A stretch of 32,437 nucleotides of DNA from JANLTP01 sp031363055 (GTDB lineage: Bacteria; Pseudomonadota; Gammaproteobacteria; Burkholderiales; Burkholderiaceae_E). The notes beneath the pieces are model-generated. The model did no database searches, was not told the origin of the DNA, and saw only the letters and a list, made by a program, of their open reading frames with translations. The DNA lies in the NCBI GenBank assembly GCA_031363055.1, contig JANLTP010000099.1:1-32437 (forward strand). The letters are read 5' to 3'. Both the position numbers and the translations under genes were made by a program. Positions 1 to 5,534 of the stretch are shown here, in pieces (the stretch's first letter is position 1; the number at the start of each line of letters is the position of its first letter).

Positions 1-138
1 CAACTGGCGCGACTCGGTGGCTACCTAAATCGCGCCAGCGACCCTCCGCCGGGCAACACTGTCATCTGGCGAGGGATGTCGCGGCTCACCGATATCGAAA
101 TCGGATTCTTGATGGCCGCGGAAAATGTGGGTAATTGA
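1..138 (+). pseudogene. IS4-family transposase, C-terminal fragment (runs off the left edge)
   Basis: Frame 1 is open from the first base to TGA at 136-138 and encodes 45 residues. They contain the features of an IS4-type transposase C-terminus: an LGGYL motif, a WRGMSRL segment and a closing TDIEIGF-type helix. The rest of the protein lies outside the window, so I cannot tell whether the complete gene is intact. Only three bases separate its stop from the readable tail of a TumE-like toxin, so the usual non-coding end and inverted repeat of the element appear to be missing here. That suggests a decayed insertion or a deletion at the junction. The assignment rests on remembered family motifs. 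Confidence 0.6.
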
Positions 139-141
139 AAG

Positions 142-210
142 GTTCATGGATCGCTTACGATTGAAGCGCTGCTGGCGGATTTTCGATACGATGTAGAGAA
201 GTGGAGTTAA
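142..210 (+). pseudogene. TumE-family toxin (DUF6516), last ~22 codons only
   Basis: This open frame ends in TAA at 208-210, three bases before the start of the TumA-like antitoxin gene. Its residues (HGSLTIEALLADFRYDVEKW) match the usual C-terminal helix of TumE-type toxins, of the form xxxLLADFxxDVExW. In intact modules this toxin gene lies directly upstream of an HVO_A0114-type antitoxin, exactly the position seen here. Everything upstream has been replaced by IS4-family transposase sequence in the same reading frame, separated by a TGA. The toxin is therefore almost certainly inactive in this window. Position and family pairing support the call; the fragment is short. Confidence 0.5.
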
Positions 211-213
211 GCG

Positions 214-567
214 ATGAAAGCAATTATTGAAGTAGCCCGCAAAGGCGCCATCTTTAGGACTGCTGCGAAGCAAGTGGCTGGATCGCGCGAGGGCGCGAAG
301 CCGAACTTTCACCTGAGCTTCGAATCGGCGAGGACGCTGTTTTCTGAACTTACGCCGGCGAGGCTCGACTTACTGGATACGTTGCGCCGAGTCGGACCGT
401 GTAGTGTCTACGCATTGGCGAAGGTAGCCGAGCGGAATTACTCAAATATTCACACCGACGTGACTCGAATGGAGGAGCTTGGGCTAATTGAGAAGTCGGA
501 AGACGGCTCAGTTTCGGTACCGTTCGAGTCGGTCGAAATCCTGTTTCCGTTGGCGCAGATTGCGTAG
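214..567 (+). CDS. TumA-like antitoxin, winged-helix DNA-binding protein (HVO_A0114 type)
   Basis: This 117-residue protein has the organisation of HVO_A0114-type antitoxins: a variable N-terminal third, then a MarR-like winged helix at about residues 45-105. The segment LTPARLDLLDTLRRVGPCSVYALAKVAERNYSNIHTDVTRMEELGLI holds, in order, the first helices, the recognition helix and the start of the wing. Such proteins repress their own operon and neutralise a TumE-type toxin. Here the toxin gene upstream is only a 3' remnant, so this is an orphan antitoxin. It is full length with no frameshift. An attC-like site begins 26 bases after its stop, which makes it the gene of an integron cassette. No convincing ribosome binding site of its own is seen, consistent with former translational coupling to the toxin. 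Confidence 0.72.
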   Translation: MKAIIEVARKGAIFRTAAKQVAGSREGAKPNFHLSFESARTLFSELTPARLDLLDTLRRVGPCSVYALAKVAERNYSNIHTDVTRMEELGLIEKSEDGSVSVPFESVEILFPLAQIA

Positions 568-593
568 GTACCGTCTGTGCTCATAAGTAGCTG

Positions 594-703
594 GTCTAAC
601 TTGACATTGGACGCGGACAATTTTTTCGGGCCGGCGCTGTAATCTGTGCTGTCGCACCTTGGCGCCGGCCCGAAAAAACAGCCGGTCAATTTGGACGTTA
701 GGT
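594..703 (+). other. Integron attC recombination site 1
   Basis: The site opens with GTCTAAC (594-600), matching the R'' consensus RYYYAAC, and closes with GTTAGGT (697-703), matching R' GTTRRRY. Between them lies a strong imperfect palindrome: TTTTTTCGGGCCGGCGC on one arm and GGCGCCGGCCCGAAAAAA on the other, around a loop of roughly 20 bases. Length is 110 bp, within the attC range. The orientation, R'' next to the 3' end of the upstream gene, is correct for a cassette carrying the TumA-like gene. It closely resembles the site at 3502-3612. Confidence 0.85.
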
Positions 704-759
704 CTCTGAGGCAGCACTGAGCCTGTTAGGCAGCGCCGAGGCTTGCGTTGGTTAATAAA

Positions 760-769
760 TGTAGCTACA
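760..769. promoter_or_regulatory. Perfect 10-bp palindrome upstream of brnT, possible operator
   Basis: TGTAGCTACA is its own reverse complement and lies 8 bases before the proposed GTG start of brnT. BrnA antitoxins autoregulate their operon by binding palindromes at the promoter, so this is a reasonable operator candidate. The AT-rich stretch TACACTATATT overlaps it and could contain the -10 element, which would give a very short or leaderless transcript. The function is inferred from position only. Confidence 0.4.
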
Positions 770-777
770 CTATATTA

Positions 778-1062
778 GTGCAAATTTCGTTCGACCCGAT
801 GAAGTCAAAACAGAACCTGGCCAAGCATGGTTTGTCGCTCAGTCTCGCGCGTCAACTGGTTTGGGAGGAAGCTTTTGTGTGGGTTGACGAACGGTTCGAC
901 TATGACGAGTTGCGAATGGTCGCACTCGTGCCGCAAGGCGATAGGTTGTTTTACGTGGGTTTCTCGGATCGAGGCGATGAACCGGACATTGATCGGAGGG
1001 TAATCAGCCTTCGATACGCCGAGCCCAAAGAGGTGAAATATTATGTCGAAAACTTTAGCTAA
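778..1062 (+). CDS. brnT: BrnT-family ribonuclease toxin
   Basis: With the GTG at 778 as start, the protein begins QISFDPMKSKQNLAKHGLSL after the initiator, the standard BrnT N-terminus (xxFDPxKxxxNxxKHGxSx). It continues with the conserved DERFDYDELR and YVGFSDRG segments and a late RVISLR strand, giving about 94 residues with a RelE-like fold. BrnT is a ribonuclease toxin that inhibits translation when free of BrnA. An in-frame GTG at 748 would add ten residues that do not look like the family, so I prefer 778. The 3' end overlaps brnA by 20 bases. The gene looks intact, unlike the other two toxins in this array. Confidence 0.87.
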   Translation: MQISFDPMKSKQNLAKHGLSLSLARQLVWEEAFVWVDERFDYDELRMVALVPQGDRLFYVGFSDRGDEPDIDRRVISLRYAEPKEVKYYVENFS

Positions 1063-1357
1063 ACGCGTGCTCGTAATGCCGAGCACAGCGGAACAGAGGG
1101 CAATACTGAAGGCTGCGAAAGCAGACCCAGATGCACAACCGTTGACCGCAAAGCAACTGAAAGCAATGGTTCCGCTGAGAAGTGTTCGTGGCCGTCCTAG
1201 GCTTGAGAAACCGAAGCAGTTGGTGTCCGTGCGTTACAGCGCCGAAGTGATCGAATTTTTTCGCAGCACTGGGGACGGATGGCAATCGAGAATGGACGGT
1301 GTACTGAGAGAATACGTTGCAAAGAATTCTTCACGTCGTTCACGGAAGGCGACCTAA
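1043..1357 (+). CDS. brnA: BrnA-family antitoxin (DUF4415)
   Basis: This 104-residue protein carries the DUF4415 core at about residues 49-92: RGRPRLEKPKQLVSVRYSAEVIEFFRSTGDGWQSRMDGVLREYV, written here only as a guide to RGRP, KQLVSVR and GDGWQSRM. The family forms a ribbon-helix-helix dimer that binds BrnT and represses the shared promoter. A lysine/arginine-rich tail follows. It overlaps brnT by 20 bases, which implies translational coupling. Its TAA stop (1355-1357) lies inside the R'' core of the next attC site (ACCTAAC, 1352-1358), so the coding sequence runs right up to the cassette recombination site. Confidence 0.87.
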   Translation: MSKTLAKRVLVMPSTAEQRAILKAAKADPDAQPLTAKQLKAMVPLRSVRGRPRLEKPKQLVSVRYSAEVIEFFRSTGDGWQSRMDGVLREYVAKNSSRRSRKAT

Positions 1358-1462
1358 CTTGACGCTGAACACGGACAAATTTCACAGGCCCGCGCGTAGT
1401 GTCTGCGCTGTCGCGCCGGTGCGCGAGCCTGTGAAAATCGCCGATTAGCTTGGACGTTAGGT
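1352..1462 (+). other. Integron attC recombination site 2
   Basis: R'' is ACCTAAC (1352-1358) and R' is GTTAGGT (1456-1462); the two are perfect complements. In between are the arms AATTTCACAGGCCCGCGCG and CGCGAGCCTGTGAAAAT, forming an imperfect hairpin. Length is 111 bp. Its arm sequences differ from those of sites 1 and 3, although the parts next to the cores (TTGACGCTGAACACGGACAA; TTGGAC before R') are shared. It terminates the BrnTA cassette. Confidence 0.87.
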
Positions 1463-1482
1463 TCAAAAGCAAGGAGTGCCAG

Positions 1483-1803
1483 ATGCCCAGCGAGATTTGG
1501 ACCGACGCCGAGAAGAAAATCGCTCGCCGCGTGTTCGAAGCTGCACTGCATCGCGAATTAGCCGAGGTAATGGCTGAGTTCAAGTCAACGGCTGCGAACG
1601 CAAAGCAGCCTGACGATATGTGGGCGGTGGAAGAGTATCTTGCGCAGACTCGGCGCTACATCGACGCGAAATGCGACTATCGCTATTCGCAGCTGAATCT
1701 GGTGTTTGGAAAATTGCTACGGGAGAAACGAATCGAAGCTCGCGAACTCAAAGGTCTCGCCGAAGAAAAGCTTTCCTACATTCACCGTGTTGCATCGCTT
1801 TGA
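1483..1803 (+). CDS. Integron-cassette protein of unknown function
   Basis: The ATG at 1483 has a good ribosome binding site (AAGGAG, 1471-1476) and lies 21 bases after the R' core of the preceding attC, the usual compact layout of a cassette gene. The product has 106 residues, is charged and appears almost entirely helical, with three or four amphipathic helices. It has no membrane segment, no signal peptide and no catalytic motif I recognise. Recognisable stretches are WTDAEKKIARRVFEAALHRE, DDMWAVEEYL and a conserved-looking YDYRYSQL-like patch. I have no function for it; a small helical partner of another protein is only a guess. An IS110-family element is inserted about 25 bases after its stop, separating it from any attC of its own. 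Confidence 0.7.
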   Translation: MPSEIWTDAEKKIARRVFEAALHRELAEVMAEFKSTAANAKQPDDMWAVEEYLAQTRRYIDAKCDYRYSQLNLVFGKLLREKRIEARELKGLAEEKLSYIHRVASL

Positions 1804-1825
1804 CAGGTTCGAATGCGCCCGTTCT

Positions 1826-3306
1826 CTCTCTCAAGAAACACCAACGAAGTGATTGATTTCTAAAGGTGTATTTTCAAGTATTGAGTTCAGCGGCAACGAG
1901 TTTCATACCGAGTTTAGCGGCGCGCGGATTCAGATGATGCAAGACGCGTTGTCGATACCGTTCTTCGTAGTAGTCCTGTCCCTGGTCGGTGTACTCCTGA
2001 CCTTTGGTAAGCATGGCGTAGATGAGTCGAGCCAGTTTGTGAGCGGCGGCGGTGACGGCTTTGGGTTTATCCATACGTGAGCACATTCGTCGGACGTACG
2101 CGCCGAGTGCGGATTGGCTGGTGCGCAGCCCCGAGGCAGCCAGGCGCAGGGCCTGGGCGGCGCGGTTGGCGCTGCGTTGAGTGCGTCCACTGATGGTCTT
2201 GCCGCCGGTAATCTTGGTGCCAGGACACAGGCTCAACCAACTGGCGAAGTGTCCGGCACTGGGGAAGCGCGACATATCGGCACCGGTTTCGCTGATGACG
2301 GCCAGTGCGGTGGTGACATCGATACCGTCGATGCGGGTGAGATCGACGCCGCACATCTGGAACAGTTGGGTGCGCAGATCGAACTTGGGGGCATTGCGGG
2401 CGCGGCCCCGTTGTTTACCCTTGGCGGGGGAGCCTTCGTGAGCCTGCAGGCTATGCAATTGGGCTTCGAGGTGCCGGTCGCATTCGAGCAGTTGGGAGCC
2501 CACGAAGTCGAAGGCGTCGAGCGCCTGCTTCAGGGCAAACAGGTGTTCGGTGCGCCAATTGCCGTGCAGGCTCTTGGCGATGTCCTCGACGCTGGCGCGG
2601 ACGCGCGAATTCTTGATCGCACCCAGCACATGGCCATCGCGCTCACCGGCGACGATGGCGCGCAGGATCTTCTGGCCGGTCTCGCCCGCGATGTCGGAGA
2701 GCACGTTGGTGAGTTGGATGTTCATCTGGGAGAGCGCCTTTTGCATGTGCTGCACGAACCGGCCTTGGCTGCGCAGCAGCATGCTGCGCTGGCGCCACAG
2801 CGAGCGCAGCACGCAGACTTGGTCGGCCGGGCGGAACGCACCGCGCAGCAGGCCGTAGGTCATCAGTTGCTGAAGCCATTGGCAGTCGAGCACATCGGAC
2901 TTGCGTCCGGAGACGTTCTTGACATGTCGAGCGTTGACTAGCAGCACTGTGAAGCCACGGGCTTCGAGCAATTCGAACAAGGCGATCCAGTAGACGCCGG
3001 TGGACTCCATAGCGACGGTGTCGACGCCACAGCGCGTGAGCCAATCGGCCAGGGCGTTCAGATCGACGGTGAAGCTGGGAAACTCACGAACCGGTTGATC
3101 GTCGCGATCGGGCGGCACGGCTACAAAGTGAGAACCCGAACCGATATCGATACCGGCCGCGTTGGGGTGGGTGATCGTCAGAGGGGCCGCTCGTACCTTG
3201 ACGGGTTTGGGGGTGAGGTTGGAATTACGTTTGACCATGGCTTGCTCCATCATTCGTTGTGGAATGTGGCGCCGCGTCGGGTACGTCGTCTAGCTCACTC
3301 TCTCAA
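1826..3306 (-). mobile_element. IS110-family insertion sequence, apparently complete
   Basis: The element carries a full-length transposase gene on the minus strand. On the transposase 3' side, its sequence starts being shared with the second copy at CTCTCAAG (1828-1835 and 4264-4271), which fixes that end to within a few bases. The nine bases CTCTCTCAA occur at 1826-1834 and again at 3298-3306, so these may be the duplicated core expected for IS110 elements. This gives about 1.47 kb with only about 45 non-coding bases at each end, which is short; the right boundary is therefore less certain than the left one. Confidence 0.65.
1874..3253 (-). CDS. IS110-family transposase (DEDD)
   Basis: The product has 459 residues, longer than most IS110 transposases (about 330-420). 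The N-terminal RuvC-like DEDD domain shows D36 in GIDIGS, E83 in AMESTGVYW, and D120/D123 in KSDVLDCQW. The C-terminal Transposase_20 domain is visible around residues 300-385, with IDGIDVTTALAVISETG and WLSLCPGTKITGGK. The family inserts through a short core, guided by a structured RNA from the element's non-coding end, and leaves no classical target duplication. The start could also be the ATG at 3238 (MVKRNSN). The frame is undisturbed, so the enzyme may be active. It is antiparallel to the cassette genes around it. Confidence 0.92.
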   Translation of the reverse strand: MMEQAMVKRNSNLTPKPVKVRAAPLTITHPNAAGIDIGSGSHFVAVPPDRDDQPVREFPSFTVDLNALADWLTRCGVDTVAMESTGVYWIALFELLEARGFTVLLVNARHVKNVSGRKSDVLDCQWLQQLMTYGLLRGAFRPADQVCVLRSLWRQRSMLLRSQGRFVQHMQKALSQMNIQLTNVLSDIAGETGQKILRAIVAGERDGHVLGAIKNSRVRASVEDIAKSLHGNWRTEHLFALKQALDAFDFVGSQLLECDRHLEAQLHSLQAHEGSPAKGKQRGRARNAPKFDLRTQLFQMCGVDLTRIDGIDVTTALAVISETGADMSRFPSAGHFASWLSLCPGTKITGGKTISGRTQRSANRAAQALRLAASGLRTSQSALGAYVRRMCSRMDKPKAVTAAAHKLARLIYAMLTKGQEYTDQGQDYYEERYRQRVLHHLNPRAAKLGMKLVAAELNT

Positions 3307-3501
3307 ACGGGATATCGAACCAGTGGCTGCATACCGCCGGTTCGATTCACCAATGTCGATGACGTCACCCAGGACCACGCTAACCTGCGGGCAATTCGCA
3401 CCAATGCTTTATCGGTCTTCTGCGGCACCGCATTCCACCTTGCCACAACGAAGGCACTTCGTGTTTCTGAGGCGCGATTTTCGGCACAGGGCCGATTACT
3501 A
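3307..3501. other. Non-coding stretch between IS110 element and attC site 3
   Basis: I see no convincing gene here. The stretch contains a second inverted pair, CGAACC (3316-3321) and GGTTCG (3339-3344), and a copy of ACGCTAACCTG at 3377-3387 that repeats the start of attC site 3 (3501-3511). The latter may be the stub of another R'' core. If the IS110 element is longer than proposed, part of this stretch would be its non-coding end. Confidence 0.4.
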
Positions 3502-3612
3502 CGCTAACCTGGCATTGAACACGGACAATTTTTTCGGGCCAGCGCATGTGGGTTGTGCTGTCGCACATTGGCGCCGGCCCGAAAAAACAGCCGGTTAATT
3601 TGGACGTTTTTT
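3502..3612 (+). other. Integron attC site 3, R' core degenerate
   Basis: R'' is CGCTAAC (3502-3508). The palindrome arms TTTTTTCGGGCC and GGCGCCGGCCCGAAAAAA and the central TGTGCTGTCGCAC are nearly the same as in site 1. The expected R' core after TTGGAC reads GTTTTTT (3606-3612) instead of GTTRRRY; a TTTTAGGT follows, as if an expanded T-run had disrupted GTTAGGT. The site is therefore probably impaired in recombination on that side. It closes the cassette into which the IS110 element has inserted. Confidence 0.78.
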
Positions 3613-3700
3613 TTAGGTGCAGGATCGATACCAAATGGCGCAGGAGTGCCGATTGTGACCGTGATTTAAGTTTTCGGCATCGAGTGCTAAGATCGAAAGT

Positions 3701-3913
3701 ATGTCCAAATCGCCTGTCAGCATCGATCCAGAAATTATGAGCGGAGCGGCCGTTTTTAGTGGTACGCGTGTACCCGTTCGAGTCTTTATCGACTACCTCG
3801 AAGGCGGCGAGTCGCTCGAAGAGTTTCTTGAAGGTTTTCCGTCGGTCAGCCGTGCCCAGGTGATAGCTTTCTTGCAACTGGTTTCAGAGAAAGCGGTTGA
3901 GTTGGCGCGGTGA
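3701..3913 (+). CDS. DUF433-domain antitoxin
   Basis: This 70-residue protein is a typical DUF433 member: SIDPEIMSGAAVFSGTRVPV (ending at residue 26) followed by a helix-turn-helix-like segment LEGGESLEEFLEGFPSVSRAQVIAFLQ. DUF433 proteins are the antitoxin partners of DUF5615 PIN-like toxins and probably bind their own promoter. The gene is complete. Its stop overlaps the GTG start of the following toxin frame (GTGA, 3910-3913), the standard arrangement of this module. A TAAGAT (3688-3693) may serve as -10 element; GAAAG (3695-3699) directly before the ATG is too close to be a normal ribosome binding site, so the transcript may be nearly leaderless. Confidence 0.85.
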   Translation: MSKSPVSIDPEIMSGAAVFSGTRVPVRVFIDYLEGGESLEEFLEGFPSVSRAQVIAFLQLVSEKAVELAR

Positions 3914-4230
3914 AGGTATTTATCGACGAATGTATCGATTGGCGCCTGGCTAGAAGCTTTGGCGAAATCGATGTTCGTACTGCACGCCAAATGGGTTAGT
4001 CTGAACTAAAGAACGGAAGGCTACTTCGAGTGGCAGCAAAGCAATTCGATGTCTTCGTTACGGTGGACCAAAGTATCGACTTTCAGAACAATCTGGCGCA
4101 AATTCCAATTGCCGTAGTTATTTTGGTCGCGCTGAACAATATGCGCAACACGCTTTTTCCGCTGGTTCTGCGAGTGATCGAAATGCTTCCGGAGTTGGTC
4201 GTTGGAACGGCGACACGAGTCGAAGGCTGA
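3910..4230 (+). pseudogene. DUF5615 PIN-like toxin, interrupted by an in-frame amber codon
   Basis: The frame starts VKVFIDECIDWRLARSF, the usual N-terminus of DUF5615 toxins including the first acidic residue of the PIN-like site (FIDE). It reaches TAG at 3997-3999 after 29 codons, then continues in the same frame through SELKNGRLLRVAAKQFDVFV and TVDQSIDFQNNL to TGA at 4228-4230. In the family the interrupted position is a tryptophan (QMGWxGLKNG), so a single TGG to TAG change explains the break. No other lesion is visible over 107 codons. Both halves are incomplete as enzymes unless the stop is read through or translation restarts at the GTG at 4030. The antitoxin upstream is intact. Confidence 0.85.
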
Positions 4231-4263
4231 ACGGTCCGAGGTTAGTCCCGATGGTGAACAAAA

Positions 4264-4414
4264 CTCTCAAGAAACACCAACGAAGTGATTGATTTATAAG
4301 GTTGTATTTTCAAGTGTTTGGTTCGGCGGCGACGATTTTCATACCGAGTTTAGCGGCGCGCAGGTTCAGATGATGGAAGACCCGTTGCCGATATCGTTCT
4401 TCGTAGTAGTCCTG
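4264..4414 (-). mobile_element. IS110-family remnant (transposase 3' end only)
   Basis: About 150 bases match the transposase-3' end of the complete element at 1828-1977, starting at CTCTCAAGAAACACCAACGA and ending at TTCTTCGTAGTAGTCCTG. Scattered substitutions and small indels show that it is a related, older copy rather than a recent duplicate. The rest of the element is absent: the match stops abruptly where an IS1182-type transposase begins. Confidence 0.85.
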
Positions 4415-4855
4415 ACGTTCATCCCGGTGGTGTGGTCTGATCAGCTACATCCGGGCACGTTCGAATTCACCCTGGTTCATCTGATCGATCACGAGCTGGA
4501 CCTTTCGCCACTCCATAAGAAGTTCAAGAACGATAAGGTCGGAGCCTCGGCCTACGATCCGCGCGTGATGCTCAAGATCGTGCTGTTGGCGTATTCGCGA
4601 GGGCTGATCAGCAGCCGCTCGATCGAACAGCCCTGAGAGCGCAATGTTCAGCTCATGGCGATGGGCGGGGACTTGGCGCCGAGTTACGGGCACATGCCAA
4701 GTTCGTGCGCGAGTTGGGCGAGCAGATTCAGCCGCTGTTCACGCAGGTGCTGATGGCGTGCGATCGGCTGGGACTGATCGGGTGCGAGTGGTTCGCCATC
4801 GACGGGGTGAAGCTGCCGAGCAACGCGAGCAAGGAGCGCAGCGGCAGGCCGACGG
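4415..4855 (+). pseudogene. IS1182-family transposase, N-terminal part, decayed
   Basis: Reading from ACG at 4415, the frame gives TFIPVVWSDQLHPGTFEFTL and then LIDHELDL, YDPRVMLKIVLLAYSRG and SSRSIEQ, the N-terminal DUF772 region of IS1182-type transposases. The expected ATG start is CTG at the junction with the IS110 remnant. A TGA at 4634-4636 interrupts the frame (probably from TGC), but it continues as RNVQLMAMGGDLAPSYGH. A one-base deletion near 4692 shifts the frame to FVRELGEQIQPLF and CEWFAIDGVKLPSNASKERS. Similarity ends near 4855. Three separate lesions make this clearly dead. Confidence 0.85.
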
Positions 4856-4860
4856 CGGAC

Positions 4861-5040
4861 CACCTATATTGGCCGGAACTCGATATCGATTTGTCGGTCG
4901 GGTCGATTCGCAATCCAGAGAAGTTTCCACTTCTATCAAAGTCTTTACCGAGATATCGAGCGCGTTCTGAATGGCAGCCTAAACTTTGGCACTTGGCTTT
5001 TTGTCTCGGGATACATTTAACAATGCACAACGAAGGTTGA
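4861..5040 (+). pseudogene. Possible DUF2442-type tail fused to the transposase remnant
   Basis: In the frame that follows the IS1182 remnant, the residues HLYWPELDIDLSVGSIRNPE and KFPLLSKS resemble the C-terminal strand-loop of DUF2442 proteins (WPxLDxDxSVxSI), which are small antitoxin-like partners. No start codon or N-terminal part is seen. The last 30 residues of the frame, up to TGA at 5038-5040, look random. The call rests on a short motif and is tentative. Confidence 0.3.
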
Positions 5041-5188
5041 TGCGCTGATGCACAGCGGAGTCGCCCTCGCTATCAATTCGATCCAGGATGGCGTTGAGCA
5101 ATGCCGAAGGCAGCATTTTTGCGGCGGCTCGGCAAAACGCCTGCTCGGCGCTGAGGACTAAACTCTGTTTATCACGCTCGGACAGCCA
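4979..5188 (-). other. Unidentified open frame, possible gene remnant
   Basis: The minus strand is open for 69 codons between a TAA (5189-5191) and TAG (4979-4981). Its translation, including FCRAAAKMLPSALLNAILDR and IDSEGDSAVHQRINLRCALL, has a composition like a real helical protein. The only ATG is at 5116, which would give 45 residues, and there is no ribosome binding site. I do not recognise it. It may be the 3' end of a displaced gene. Confidence 0.25.
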
Positions 5189-5534
5189 TTAATTCTTGCC
5201 GCGAAGTCGGCGCGGGTCAAGCATTCCGATGCGAATATTTTGGCCTAGACCATCGCGAAAAGAGAAGTCGCTTCTGGGCATCTCGAAGTACCCAAGGCGA
5301 CATCACGCTGTGCGACAGTTGTTGGGATGTAAGCGGTCTGACGTCCCAATTACCCAACCAATTTCTGAGCCGCTGCGCCAAATAAAGCGATACGTAAGGC
5401 GCACCTGAAGGCGTTGGGTAATATTTCACAAATCTTTTTAGTCGAGCGATTTCCGCAAGCCATGAGCGGTTCGAGCCGCAGGCCGTTAGCTCAGGTCAAG
5501 CGTCATAGGGGATCGCCGACATGCGTACTCTTTT
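5041..5534. other. Stretch without a recognisable gene at the accessory/core boundary
   Basis: Apart from the minus-strand open frame described at 4979-5188, no gene-like frame is convincing here. I see no complete attC, attI or tRNA. A GTTAGCT near 5488 does not fit GTTRRRY. A small GCGG/CCGC hairpin lies near 5469-5482. This stretch marks the passage from insertion-sequence debris to conserved chromosomal genes. Confidence 0.5.

Larger units (their letters stand above)
1806..3321. repeat. Imperfect palindrome split by the IS110-family element
   Basis: Left of the element are GGTTCGA (1806-1812) and CCCGTT (1818-1823); right of it are AACGGG (3306-3311) and TCGAACC (3315-3321). Joined across the insertion they form a two-part stem with small unpaired bulges of five and three bases. 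The second IS110 copy at 4264 does not carry the left arm, which indicates that the arm belongs to the target and not to the element. A further GGTTCGA occurs at 3339-3345. Confidence 0.6.

Noticed and set aside
748..777. Upstream GTG at 748 as the brnT start
   Set aside because: The extra ten residues are unlike BrnT N-termini and would cover the proposed promoter/operator.
2114..2941. Long + strand open frame (275 codons)
   Set aside because: It is antisense to the IS110 transposase, has an alanine/glycine/leucine-rich composition typical of a shadow frame, and resembles no family.
4235..4250. GTTAGTC as a fourth integron core site
   Set aside because: It does not fit GTTRRRY at the sixth base and has no palindrome or R'' partner upstream; the end of the DUF433 cassette seems to be lost.
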